Notes under the pieces: generated by a model | The model's database searches: none | Seen by the model: the letters and a program-made list of their open reading frames with translations, nothing else | Told to the model about the DNA's origin: nothing | In this document: one piece after another, positions 37,260 to 45,386 of the stretch | How positions within the stretch are numbered: position 1 is the first letter of the stretch | Layout of the letters: every line of letters begins with the position of its first letter | Assembly: GCA_963715025.1 (NCBI GenBank) | Contig: CAVQQQ010000009.1 | Location: 248,001-312,000 of the forward strand | Direction: 5' to 3' | Length of the DNA: 64,000 bases | DNA from: DASSJT01 sp963715025 | GTDB lineage: Bacteria; Actinomycetota; Actinomycetes; Actinomycetales; Dermatophilaceae | Program-made: the position numbers and the translations under genes

Positions 37260-37706
37260 ATGAACCACTCCGCAACGATGCGACGTGCCTACGAGCTGAT
37301 CAGCAAGGGAGACATCGACGGATTCGGCGACCTGATGGCCGAGGGTTTCATCGAGCACGAGGAACTGCCCGGCCTCCCTCCGACGAAAGAGGGGGTCAAG
37401 GAGCTCTTCCGCGCATATCGGGCCGCGTTCCCGGACCTTCACATGGAGGCCGTGGAGATCATCGCCAGCGGCGACAAGACCGTCGCGAGGGTTAAGGCTT
37501 CCGGGACCCACAACGGCGAGTTCATGGGTATGCCGCCTTCTGCCAAACGGGCCGAGGTGCGGCTCATCGACATCATGCGATTCGACCACGCCGGTCTCAT
37601 CAGCGACCACTGGGGCGTCACGGACATGCTGTCGATGCTCCAGCAGCTCGGCGCGATTCCTGAGGGTCCACCGGCCCCCGTCGAGCCCGCCCGAACCAGC
37701 CCCTGA
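37260..37706 (+). CDS. SnoaL-like ester cyclase family protein
   Basis: The 148-residue protein starts MNHSATMRRAYELISKGDID and matches the NTF2-like SnoaL polyketide-cyclase/ester-cyclase pattern: GFIEHEELPGLPPTKEGVKE, FRAYRAAFPDLHMEAVEIIA, GDKTVARVKASGTHNGEFMG and ISDHWGVTDMLSML. These are single cone-shaped domains that act on small molecules, often unknown. It is the second gene behind the LuxR-type regulator. The last ~20 residues are Pro-rich. A strong hairpin 180 bp downstream probably ends the transcript or belongs to the att-like site C. Confidence 0.88.
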   Translation: MNHSATMRRAYELISKGDIDGFGDLMAEGFIEHEELPGLPPTKEGVKELFRAYRAAFPDLHMEAVEIIASGDKTVARVKASGTHNGEFMGMPPSAKRAEVRLIDIMRFDHAGLISDHWGVTDMLSMLQQLGAIPEGPPAPVEPARTSP

Positions 37707-37881
37707 GAGTTCCGAGGTCAAGACCCGTTCGGTTCGTCGGACGAGGACACGCCGGCACCGATATGCCTGCTCGTCGAGACCTCGACATCCCCGTGGTGAA
37801 GGCCGTCGCCGGGGGTCTGCTCCGCCGCTCACCCTCGACCCCACCCGTGACTACCAGCCACAACACCCCAGACAACACAAC

Positions 37882-37910
37882 AGCCGGACCTACGATCCGT
37901 AGGTCCGGCT
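37882..37910. terminator. Perfect 13-bp stem hairpin beside tRNA-Tyr fragment C
   Basis: AGCCGGACCTACG pairs fully with CGTAGGTCCGGCT around ATC. It lies 26 bases from the 15-bp tRNA 3'-end remnant, as the hairpins do at the other copies. Confidence 0.85.
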
Positions 37911-37935
37911 GTCCGGGATGTCTTGAGACATCACA

Positions 37936-37950
37936 TGGTGGCAGGTGAAG
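37936..37950 (-). repeat. Truncated tRNA-Tyr 3'-end copy (att-like site C)
   Basis: Only TGGTGGCAGGTGAAG remains, identical to the 3' end of the tRNA including CCA. Its position next to a terminator hairpin supports it as an eroded copy rather than chance, but the match is short. Confidence 0.55.
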
Positions 37951-37979
37951 TGCCCGAGAGTCGCACGTGGATCGACCTT

Positions 37980-38550
37980 GCCTCTGCATTCGTCGACGTC
38001 AAGTGGCCCCACGCCTCAGCCAGGCACAGCAAGGGCCTCGCCGAGGGCCTCGTCACCGCAACCGTGTCGATGTACACGTCGCTGTCCCCGGCCCAATGCC
38101 ATCGACGCACGAGCTGCCATGCCCAGAACAACATCGCCCCCGAGGGCTGCTTCCTCAGCCGACAGATCATCAGCCACCCCGACCCCGACCCCGAGGCGTT
38201 CATGACCGACTTCGCCAACCGGCTCAGCACCTCGGGCTACTACTCGAGCAACCTCTACGCCGCGGCCTGCCGCACAAGGTCCGGGCTCCCGCCGTCGAAC
38301 CGATCTTCACCTCGATGGTCGACCTCAGCGACAACGAGCCCCTCACGGACTGGTTCCCGGCCCTCCCCGCCCCACGGACGCTCATGTACGGCGAGCAGAA
38401 CAACACCCTCTCCTATCTCGGCCGGCCGCAGGACAACGCGTGGACCTCGCCGAGATCCCCTAAGGCGGGCACTTCCCCATGTACGCCAACGCCCCCGAGA
38501 TGTGGCGACGCATGGACGAGTTCGTCCGCGCGGCCGAAACCCGCCGCTAG
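37980..38550 (+). pseudogene. Alpha/beta hydrolase remnant
   Basis: The plus strand encodes, over three frames, GLAEGLVTATVSMYTSLSPA, CFLSRQIISHPDPDPEAFMT, DFANRLSTSGYYSSNLYAA, then APAVEPIFTSMVDLSDNEPL, LPAPRTLMYGEQNNTLSYLG and finally GHFPMYANAPEMWRRMDEFV. The pattern LMYGEQN and GHFPMY (catalytic His) is that of an alpha/beta hydrolase C-terminal half. Two frameshifts (about 38268 and 38440) and an in-frame TAA in IP-stop-GGHFPMY destroy it. The N-terminal half with the nucleophile elbow is missing, cut off by the tRNA fragment at 37.94 kb. Confidence 0.75.
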
Positions 38551-38558
38551 CCCATCCC

Positions 38559-38600
38559 AATTCTGCACAGATAGTCGACGCTACCAACGCCAACCGACGC
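38559..38600. repeat. Copy of the arm-like dispersed repeat
   Basis: AATTCTGCACAGATAGTCGA and ACCAACGCCAACCGACGC match the block that follows the tRNA copies at 14.1 and 44.2 kb. The tRNA part itself is ~600 bp away at 37.94 kb. Confidence 0.5.
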
Positions 38601-38925
38601 AAGCTGGATCCGGGGGCAGCGGGGGTTGGCGACCTGACGGCGCGGGTGTCACCGCGGTCCTGTCACCCTTCCTCGCTGCGTATCGGAATGCCTCGCTGGC
38701 CCCCAAGAGCACAAAAGCGAGCGGGCCGACCACGCATGACGCCTACCCCGCGCGAGCAGTGCGAGCGTCCACGCGTGGATGAGATCACCGGCCGTGAGGC
38801 GCGGCAATGCCGAGGGGGTCCGGCGCCGCATACTCCCAGTGCCAGGAAGGGCCGTGGGCGAGTTTGGCGCAGCTGCTCGGCCAGGTCAGGCGGGTCCGAG
38901 CCTCCACGCCACGGGGGCGGAACAC
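38601..38925. other. Spacer without a supported gene
   Basis: About 325 bp behind the hydrolase remnant. No frame has convincing protein character on either strand. Confidence 0.4.
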
Positions 38926-40086
38926 TTATGAACCCGGCGACAGGCCTTCGAGCGGCCCCTCCGTCCCAGCCGGCGGCAGCGCGGGCTCCTCCATGGCGTC
39001 CCGTCGCCGGCGCTCGAGCTCCGCGGCGAGCTGTTCGGACAGACGGGCCGCGCTTGCCCGCATCGCCCGGTTGAGCATGGGCGTCATGAGCCTCGCGAGG
39101 GCGCGCTCCTTGCGCTTCTCGGGCGCCGCGATCCGCAGGTGGAGGGTCGTCCCGTCGGGAGTGGGCTCGAACTCCATCGTCTGGAGGAAGTGGATGGCAC
39201 CCAGCGGCGTCGGGACGGTGTTGCGGATGGTGAAGTATTCGAATGGCCGCCAGCCGAGCAGTTCCTCGATGCTCGCCCGCTTGCCGTGCATGCAGTGGTT
39301 GGTGGCCCCCACACCCCGACGGTTACCCGTTGCGATGACCTCCACCCCCGTCACCCCGGCCTGCCAGGTGGATCGTCGAGGCGGCGCGGTAACGAACTCC
39401 CACAGGACCTGTGGCGGCGCCGAGGTCGGCGCGTCGAACCGGTAGACCGCCTGTCGCTCGTCGACGAACGCGTGCGTGCGCGACTCCTCCTCCTGCCATC
39501 GGCGGTCGAGGTCGTGGACCCACACCGGTACGGGGCCGATGTGCTCGTAGGTTTGGCTGGTGGCGCGCATGCCGAGCGCGGACACGTCGACATCCATCGC
39601 GTCGACGCAAGGCTGGCTGAACAGCGCGTAGGCCTCGATGCCCGTCGATGCGATCACGTCGTTCTTGAGTAGGCGATGGACGAGGATGACGTCCGCTCCG
39701 AGCAGCTCCTCGTGGCCGGCGACGCGCTGGCGCAGCATCGTTCCGTGGTGGATGACGAACTTGAGATTGAGGTCGGGAATGCGCACGCATGCGTTGCACT
39801 CGCACGACGTCGCCTGGCGCACGTCGCGGCGTCGCCGTCGGAAGCCGAAGTAGCAGCTTTCGATCGCGTCGAGGATCAGTGACCCATCTACCTTCTCGGT
39901 GATTGCGAACATGAACGCGGCGTCGCCCTCGAGCTTGGCCAGCCGGAAGCCGGGTCGCAGAGCGACGACGATGGTGCCCACGAGGTCCGCGAGGATGTCC
40001 TGCGCGTGATCGAGCTCGACGCCTACGAGGTAGCCCGTGTATCCCGAGATATCGGCGATCAGGAGACAGGCCGACTCAGGTGCCAC
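38926..40086 (-). CDS. DUF2652 cyclase-like protein fused to an SRPBCC domain
   Basis: The 386-residue protein begins MAPESACLLIADISGYTGYL, the start of the DUF2652 domain that resembles nucleotide-cyclase folds (a conserved DISGYT strand with metal-site aspartate, then LEGDAAFMFAI). The middle holds CECNAC and FVIHHGTMLRQ. From about residue 215 a START-like SRPBCC lipid-binding domain follows (PPQVLWEFVTAPPRRSTWQA, with GVGATNHCMHGK). The C-terminal tail is Arg/Glu-rich and helical. DUF2652-SRPBCC fusions occur in actinobacteria; their role is unknown. Cyclase activity is not proven because the purine-binding lysine pattern is unclear. Confidence 0.85.
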   Translation of the reverse strand: MAPESACLLIADISGYTGYLVGVELDHAQDILADLVGTIVVALRPGFRLAKLEGDAAFMFAITEKVDGSLILDAIESCYFGFRRRRRDVRQATSCECNACVRIPDLNLKFVIHHGTMLRQRVAGHEELLGADVILVHRLLKNDVIASTGIEAYALFSQPCVDAMDVDVSALGMRATSQTYEHIGPVPVWVHDLDRRWQEEESRTHAFVDERQAVYRFDAPTSAPPQVLWEFVTAPPRRSTWQAGVTGVEVIATGNRRGVGATNHCMHGKRASIEELLGWRPFEYFTIRNTVPTPLGAIHFLQTMEFEPTPDGTTLHLRIAAPEKRKERALARLMTPMLNRAMRASAARLSEQLAAELERRRRDAMEEPALPPAGTEGPLEGLSPGS

Positions 40087-41026
40087 CGGCCAACCCTCCG
40101 GGAACCGGGGCCAGCCAGCGAGGAGTGTGACTGGCTCGGGAACGCATCCGTTCTCCTCGACCAGAGTTACGACGCGGCAGATTGTGGGCTTTGACGGCGC
40201 CCTCGGAGCCGACTGTCAGATGGGCTCGCCCTTCCGAGCGCAATCTACCGCTGCCCCCGCGCGATCGCACCAGCCGGCGTCCGGAAACGCCACGAGGACG
40301 GAACGAATGGCCGATGCCCGAGCAACGCATGACAGGCAACGCGCCGCTACTGCTCCAGTGTCTCCCGGTACTCCTCGGTCAGCACCGCGGTCCGGGGGTA
40401 GGAGCAGCCGGCATCCATCGCAGGTCCACTCCGAGTAGATGCGGGTTATGGTCCACCGATCCGATCACGACGCCTCCCTTGTCGAGCAGCCCATGTGGAT
40501 GTCGCGAGCACGCTCGCCGGCCCCCAGGCCGCAGGAGCCCGCGGCCTCACGGGCCCAAGTGCCATGGCCTGGTCCTGCGGCTGCCGCAAGTGGCGTGAGA
40601 GCGCCTCAACCTGACGATCCTGCTGGTAGACCCCACGATCGAGTCAGCGTCACGACCGCCGACTCCTCCTGAGCCTCAGTCAGGTTCACGTGTGCACCAT
40701 CGGCGGCGCAACGGCACCTCTCACCCAGCCCGAGCCAACACCGGCGGCCCTCGCCGAGTCCCCTGACCAGGGAGCGTTCTCCCGTCGGCGGTGCCGATCG
40801 CGACCGTGCCGGAATCCGCTCCATTGCATACCCCGAACCACCTGCGTCGTCGCAGGTCAGACCCACCGCCGGTCCGACTGTAAGGACTGACAAAGGACGC
40901 GGACGCCCAACTTCTCTACGTATTCGCCGCAGCCGCCTGACGGTCGCCGCATTTTGCGCCTGTCAGCGGCTTGCTGACTCGGGTTCGGAATCCGAAGCTA
41001 TTGACACCCTACCCGGTATTGCAGAA
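40087..41026. other. Long gene-poor spacer
   Basis: About 940 bp with only doubtful frames. The minus-strand frame 40606-40893 (95 codons) is protein-like in parts but has no recognised family. A solitary copy of the AACTTCTCTACGTATTCGCC repeat lies at 40909-40935. No gene is called. Confidence 0.4.
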
Positions 41027-41062
41027 GGGCTCCTGACCCACGTTTCCGCAGATCAGGAGCCC
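41027..41062. terminator. Hairpin beside tRNA-Tyr 3' repeat at 41.1 kb
   Basis: GGGCTCCTGA pairs with TCAGGAGCCC around a 16-base loop, 13 bases from the tRNA 3'-end copy. Confidence 0.75.
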
Positions 41063-41075
41063 AATCGTGCCCCTT

Positions 41076-41125
41076 GTGGCAGGTGAAGGATTCGAACCTT
41101 CGTAGCTTTCGCGACGGATTTCCAG
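41076..41125 (-). repeat. tRNA-Tyr 3'-end copy (att-like site D)
   Basis: Fifty bases identical to the tRNA except one T-to-C-type change (ATTTCC for ATTTAC in the anticodon-loop end). The arm-like repeat follows at 41173-41212. Confidence 0.85.
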
Positions 41126-41313
41126 CCCGAGGCGGCCGGGCTGCTGACCTGCGCGAAGTGAGCCGGGTCGAGAACTTCGACACGAATTCGACACAGCCAA
41201 TCGACGTTACCCGCGCTGAGGTCCGCACAGTCGGACACCGACGTCGCTCCACTCGACGGTCACATCAGGGCCGCAACTCTGACAGTGCCAGCCGAAGTGT
41301 CGCCGCCGTCCTA

Positions 41314-41961
41314 TCAGCCGGCCCGAAGCTCCGCGGCCCAGACTGCGAAGAAGGCTCGCAACTCGGGGAAGTCTGCAACTTCTGGGTCGAGGAACAGATC
41401 GGTGTCGGAGTAGGCGGCGAGCTGGTCAATCATCGACGCGAGGACCTGCGTGTCGAAGCCCAGATCGATCATCGCCGCCCGGGCGAGTAGCACTGGCTTT
41501 CCGAAGAGCTGAGCCAAGGAGTACACATCGACGAAGTCGCGGGCGGCGGCTCGATCGAACAGCGCGATGAGCTTGCGGCCCGCGAGCTCTTCCGGCGCGA
41601 ATGTGGGCCCGGCGATGCTGGCCGTCGCTGGCATCCCGGGTCGTGACTCGAGCGCCAAGTCGACCAATAGCTCCTCCTCCTGCCCGTGGATGAGCAGGCG
41701 GCAGAACTCGCCCGACCCATGGATGTGTTTCATCGTCCAGCCCCGGACGCGAGCGGCGGTGGTGAATTCCTCCTTGGCCTGCTGGACATCGCCAATCCCC
41801 CGCGCAGTAAAGAAGTCCAGGTCCTGTGTTGGCCGGTGTGTCAGTTCCTGGGCGAGCAGGGCGGCACCGCCGGCGAGGACGAAGCCCTGAGCGGATGGCA
41901 GGCTGAAGAAGAGACGGGCGACATTCAGCTGGAACGGAGTCAATAGGGAATGACGGTCCAC
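41314..41961 (-). CDS. AbiEii/AbiGii-like nucleotidyltransferase (toxin-type)
   Basis: From GTG 41961 the product has 215 residues and starts DRHSLLTPFQLNVARLFFSL. The nucleotidyltransferase motif is FVLAGGAALLAQEL followed by HRPTQDLDFFT, the hG[GS]xALAxxxHRxTxDlDf pattern of AbiEii/MNT-like enzymes, with aspartates that bind metal. Later VDLALE and ELAGRKLIALFDRAAARDFV complete the fold. The XRE-type regulator gene lies upstream with a two-base gap, the arrangement of toxin-antitoxin operons. AbiEii-type toxins add nucleotides to tRNA and can block phage growth; this activity here is inferred. Confidence 0.85.
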   Translation of the reverse strand: MDRHSLLTPFQLNVARLFFSLPSAQGFVLAGGAALLAQELTHRPTQDLDFFTARGIGDVQQAKEEFTTAARVRGWTMKHIHGSGEFCRLLIHGQEEELLVDLALESRPGMPATASIAGPTFAPEELAGRKLIALFDRAAARDFVDVYSLAQLFGKPVLLARAAMIDLGFDTQVLASMIDQLAAYSDTDLFLDPEVADFPELRAFFAVWAAELRAG

Positions 41962-41963
41962 GA

Positions 41964-42476
41964 TTAGGCAGCGATCAGCGGCTCGATGAGCGGCGCCCAT
42001 GCAGCGCGCAGATCGGCGGGAAGCACGAGGTCGGCCCACAGGTCGACCAGCAGTGCGCCGTCGACATACCGTTCGACATCAGCGGCATCGCCCTCGCGAA
42101 GGATGATCTCGTACACGCGGGCTCGGTCATGGCGGTCGCTGAGACGGTAGAGGCGGTCCGGCTCGGACCAGTTCAACCGCAAGGGCAGCCGCACCGCAGC
42201 CAACGCCTGCTCCACGCGCAACTCTGGCAGCCGATCAGGGACGGCGTACAACTGCCCCCGCCGCCCGGTGACCGCGTGAAAACTCAGTCGTGGCCGCACG
42301 TCCAACTCGTACCCACTGGCGGCCAGCAAGCGCTCGACGGTCCGCAACGCGGGCGACTTGTGCCCATGCTCGTACGCGGACACAGCCGTGCGCGAGGTGC
42401 GCGCCCGCTCAGCCAGCTCCTGCTGGCTCAGCCCAGCGCTGCGACGCGCACGCTCCAACACGTTGATGTCAGCCAT
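41964..42476 (-). CDS. XRE-family regulator, likely antitoxin partner
   Basis: The 170-residue protein starts MADINVLERARRSAGLSQQE. A Cro/C1-type HTH covers residues ~5-58 (LAERARTSRTAVSAYEHGHK, then SPALRTVERLLAASG). The remaining ~110 residues (LELxVEQALAAVRLPLRLNW-like, then LADLVLPADLRAAWAPLI) are an unknown helical domain that could bind the partner. It is the upstream gene of a two-gene operon with the nucleotidyltransferase, two bases apart. Regulators of this kind repress their own operon and neutralise the toxin. Confidence 0.85.
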   Translation of the reverse strand: MADINVLERARRSAGLSQQELAERARTSRTAVSAYEHGHKSPALRTVERLLAASGYELDVRPRLSFHAVTGRRGQLYAVPDRLPELRVEQALAAVRLPLRLNWSEPDRLYRLSDRHDRARVYEIILREGDAADVERYVDGALLVDLWADLVLPADLRAAWAPLIEPLIAA

Positions 42477-42766
42477 CTCGACCCTCCATTCGTGTCAGAG
42501 CCCATGGTATCCGATGGGATACGTCAGACAGAGTTTGCGACCCAGAAATCCACCTGAACAGGCAGTCCGGATCAGTCCCACGACATATTTCCCACCATGG
42601 GGCATGACTTCGGCGAAGTCGACAGCTGTGCCACAGACCCATCGTGGCGGTCGTCGACCGTCAGCACCTACGCGTCGGTTGCCGTCGCAGGAGACCGGCA
42701 ACAGTCCCGACGGGGACATGCCTCGGTGTCTCGTCCGCTTGTGAGCCACCAAGGTGCCGCACCGCA

Positions 42767-43057
42767 TCACCTGGTCTCGTCGTGGGTGTTGACGATCCGT
42801 CTGAGCGTCTCCCAGTGGGAGGGGTTGAGCAGCCTTCTGGCCGCGTAGTCCTCGATCGCGCCGAGGTAGACCGACGCGGCCTGCTCGGCGGCGCGATCGC
42901 GCCGTGCCTCGCGCTCCTGGTTTCGCTTCATCTCAGCTTGACTGGCCCACTCGGCCACCTCTTCGGCGGACCCTGCTGTGTGGGTGGTCCGCCGGCCGTT
43001 GTCTAGAAGGACCGAGGCCTGCCAGCTGCCGGACGGCAGCTGCCGAATCGATGCCAC
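42767..43057 (-). CDS. Small protein resembling an integrase arm-DNA-binding domain
   Basis: I prefer GTG 43057; a TTG at 43066 is also open. The 96-residue product begins ASIRQLPSGSWQASVLLDNG and RRTTHTAGSAEEVAEWA, which closely follows the three-stranded N-terminal arm-binding domain of tyrosine integrases (SIR-x-LPSGxWQAR...T..TxxEA..W). The rest is a basic helix (EMKRNQEREARRDRAAEQ) with no catalytic domain. It overlaps or follows the 180-residue gene by ten bases and is probably co-expressed. It might compete for arm sites as an accessory or excision factor. No stand-alone family is known to me. Confidence 0.6.
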   Translation of the reverse strand: MASIRQLPSGSWQASVLLDNGRRTTHTAGSAEEVAEWASQAEMKRNQEREARRDRAAEQAASVYLGAIEDYAARRLLNPSHWETLRRIVNTHDETR

Positions 43058-43066
43058 AGCAACCAA

Positions 43067-43609
43067 CTACAGCCTGAAGCGCGACCCGTTGTGGTTGACC
43101 GTCTCGCCCGTCTCAGAATCGAAGACCGAGCCACCGAGGGCTTCGGCCGTATTGCGGAGCATCTCTTGGCGTTCGTTGGGGCCCCCGCCCGGGAGGATAT
43201 TCAGGTGTTCGGGGATGTCTTCGCGCTGGGAGGGATTGCCGTAGGAGCCAAGCGGCGTTGAGAGCTCGGTGAGCCACTGCATCAGGTAGCCGATCAGGAA
43301 GTGTTTCACCAGCTCGAACGCTTCCGAGTCCAGGCCGCCCTCGCTGTTGCGGTGGCCCTCAATGTCGAGGTGGAGCGCCCGCTTCGATGCTGGGTACTCC
43401 TTGGCGGCCTTCTGGACCATCTGGAAGAGCATGTCGGCGGTGGTCTCGAAGTCCTCCGTGACGCGCATCTCGTGATAGATCGCGATCCTCTTCGACTTTT
43501 CGTTCGCACCCTTCTTGGCCGCGCTTGGCCGGCCGATTCCCTGTCGCTGCTCGACCACCTGCACGGCGTGCTTGGCGGGGTTCCCGCCTCGCCCCTGCTT
43601 CTTGGGCAT
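43067..43609 (-). CDS. Hypothetical protein on mobile element
   Basis: ATG 43609 starts MPKKQGRGGNPAKHAVQVVE, a basic 45-residue N-terminus, followed by an acidic-helical core (MRVTEDFETTADMLFQMVQK, HLDIEGHRNSEGGLDSEAFE, LVKHFLIGYLMQWLTEL). The end PGGGPNERQEMLRNTAEALG is followed by GGSVFDSETGETVNHNGSRF. I recognise no family. The core could be a nuclease-like or regulatory fold but there is no catalytic motif I can name. It precedes the arm-domain-like gene with a ten-base gap and lies between two tRNA-Tyr copies. Confidence 0.6.
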   Translation of the reverse strand: MPKKQGRGGNPAKHAVQVVEQRQGIGRPSAAKKGANEKSKRIAIYHEMRVTEDFETTADMLFQMVQKAAKEYPASKRALHLDIEGHRNSEGGLDSEAFELVKHFLIGYLMQWLTELSTPLGSYGNPSQREDIPEHLNILPGGGPNERQEMLRNTAEALGGSVFDSETGETVNHNGSRFRL

Positions 43610-44035
43610 GTCCGACTCCTTCAGCGCTTGCTCTGCCAGCGTGGTGACAAGGTTGACTCTACTACGCATGCGCAGCGCGTGCGCAGTCGAGTGGCACGGC
43701 CCGACCCGGCAACCCCAGGGGCGCATCTCAGCGGTTGGGTCGAGGCGGCCTTGACCCATCCGGGGCTCACCGCACGCTCGCAGAGGGGAACCGTCCCAAT
43801 CGGGACGGTGCGCTCCTCCGTCGCGATTACACGGCCCTGCCGCGACATCGCCACTGGTCAGTGGCTCGCGAGTCCGGCTGACACGGCGAGTGGCGACGAA
43901 CTTTGTCGCGTATTTGACGCAGATAGCCGCAACACCACTGACTGGACCGACGTCGACCGACGCCAACCGGACGAGGAGCAACGGAACGTCGCCGTGAGGT
44001 CCTTGCTGACCCGGTCAACGCCTCAGAAAATCGAA
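43610..44035. other. Spacer with short hairpin and arm-like repeat
   Basis: No gene is visible. A 20-bp hairpin (ACCGTCCC-AATC-GGGACGGT) is at 43791-43810, and 43899-43970 carries a diverged copy of the arm-like repeat (AACTTTGTCGCGTATTTGAC, then CGACGCCAACCGG). Confidence 0.5.
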
Positions 44036-44071
44036 GGCCCGCAAGCACTTCTCTCGAAGAACTTGCGGGCC
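44036..44071. terminator. Hairpin beside tRNA-Tyr 3' repeat at 44.1 kb
   Basis: GGCCCGCAAG pairs with CTTGCGGGCC; an inner CTTC...GAAG stem is also possible. It lies 20 bases from the tRNA copy. Confidence 0.8.
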
Positions 44072-44091
44072 AAGTCCGGTTTCACAGGATG

Positions 44092-44142
44092 GGTGGCAGG
44101 TGAAGGATTCGAACCTTCGTAGCTTTCGCGACGGATTTACAG
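44092..44142 (-). repeat. tRNA-Tyr 3'-end copy (att-like site E)
   Basis: All 51 bases are identical to 53966-54016 of the intact tRNA-Tyr gene. The arm-like repeat follows at 44191-44230. With the intact tRNA it would bound a ~9.9-kb element carrying the integrase. Confidence 0.9.
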
Positions 44143-44386
44143 GCCGCCGCACCCAGGCCGTGGACCTGGGACGACGCCTGCTCGAGAACGAACTTCGCCA
44201 CAGATTCCGCACAGACACTCGACACCAACCGTCTGAAATCGGCCCGTTGGGCTGCGCGAGCGGGGGTCGGCGACGTGGAAGAACGTTCCCGGCTCGTCCG
44301 GTCCGAGTCCGTGTGCAACCCGAGTACGGCGACCGCCTCCGTCGAATGCGGCCTCTCGTCTCTCGCCTGATGTGCTCCTGGATCGC

Positions 44387-45385
44387 TCAGAACTTCTGGG
44401 CGTTCAGCGCCGTCTGGAGGTGTCTGGTGGTGTCCAGGCCCCAGTCGCCGTCCTGCGCGGCGCCTACGTGCTGTTGCAGCGCCCGGACCGTCTGGGGGCC
44501 GATCTTGCCATCCGCGGCTACGCTCAGGTGCTGTTGGAGTGCCTTGTTGGTCAGGGGGCCGATGGCGCCGTCCACGGTGAGCTTCGCCCCGTGCTGGTTC
44601 AGCGCCCGCTGCATGGCAGCGCAGGTAGCCGGTCCAAACTCTCCGTCCACCACGAGCGTGGTGACGGTCGGCGGCCTCGGCGTGGGCTTGACAGGCGCGC
44701 TCAGGCCCGCAAGCGCCGCCTTCATCATGGCCGCTGACTGCGGGCCGAACTCGCCGTCCACCGTCAGTTTGTGCTGGCCCTGGAAGGCTTCGAGCGCTGC
44801 CTTCGTGGCTGGTCCGAACTCGCCGTCGACCTCAAGCCCCACTCCGGCCAACTTGTTCAGATTCCGTTGGAGTGTCTTGACGGCTTCGCCGGCAGAGTCT
44901 TGGCGCAGGATGCCGTCGCGTGCGGGCATGGGCGCGGCGTCACCATATGCCGGCCGCCCGTACCCGACCACACACGCCGAGTTGCGCCGGTGACGGAAGA
45001 ACCCGTTGGAGGTGTTGCCTTCCAGGGTGGTGATCGTCCCGTTCGAGTGCACCGCCTCGATCAGCCCGACGTGGTCGATATTCGCGATGGACCGTGTCCC
45101 GGACCAGTCGAAGAAGACCACGTCCCCCCGCCGGGCGCCCCCGAGCCCATAGTGCCACCGGCCGTGTTCCTGGAACTTCCGGGCGTGCGCCACGGTGTTG
45201 GCGAACTTGCCCAGCACCGCGAGAGAGTTGTCCGAGTGTGCGGCCTCGAAGTGGATCGCCATGTCGCACCAAGGCCCGTCAAAGCCGAAAAACTCGCTCA
45301 CCTTGTTGTGGTTCGAGCCGGGCGGGTGCTCCCTCGTACCGAGCAGTCCCTGAGCCTGGCCGACCATGCTTGCCACGCTGCCCAT
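44387..45385 (-). CDS. CHAP-type peptidoglycan hydrolase with peptidoglycan-binding repeats
   Basis: The 332-residue protein starts MGSVASMVGQAQGLLGTREH. The N-terminal CHAP-like amidase domain has the cysteine in GFDGPWCDMAIHFEAAHS and the histidine region NIDHVGLIEAVHSNGTIT. From about residue 160 six peptidoglycan-binding repeat motifs follow: VDGEFGPAT, VDGEFGPQS, VDGEFGPAT, VDGAIGPLT, ADGKIGPQT and QDGDWGLDT. There is no signal peptide, as in phage endolysins released by a holin or carried by virions. It follows a 48-residue acidic gene with a one-base gap. No phage structural genes are near, so it may be a relic or a cargo lysin. Confidence 0.9.
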   Translation of the reverse strand: MGSVASMVGQAQGLLGTREHPPGSNHNKVSEFFGFDGPWCDMAIHFEAAHSDNSLAVLGKFANTVAHARKFQEHGRWHYGLGGARRGDVVFFDWSGTRSIANIDHVGLIEAVHSNGTITTLEGNTSNGFFRHRRNSACVVGYGRPAYGDAAPMPARDGILRQDSAGEAVKTLQRNLNKLAGVGLEVDGEFGPATKAALEAFQGQHKLTVDGEFGPQSAAMMKAALAGLSAPVKPTPRPPTVTTLVVDGEFGPATCAAMQRALNQHGAKLTVDGAIGPLTNKALQQHLSVAADGKIGPQTVRALQQHVGAAQDGDWGLDTTRHLQTALNAQKF

Positions 45386-45386
45386 G

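Noticed and set aside
40606..40893. 95-codon minus-strand frame as a gene
   Set aside because: Parts look protein-like, but there is no ribosome-binding site, no family and no conserved neighbour. It remains within an unassigned spacer.
41009..41252. Short minus-strand frames reading KSVAKATKVRILHLP, repeated at 14.0, 33.7, 44.1 and 53.9 kb
   Set aside because: These are translations of the tRNA-Tyr 3' part, not proteins. They are better described as att-like repeats.
44387..45385. Complete prophage around the lysin
   Set aside because: No terminase, portal, capsid, tail or holin gene is present within the 9.9-kb interval. The neighbours are IS remnants and the CHAT operon.
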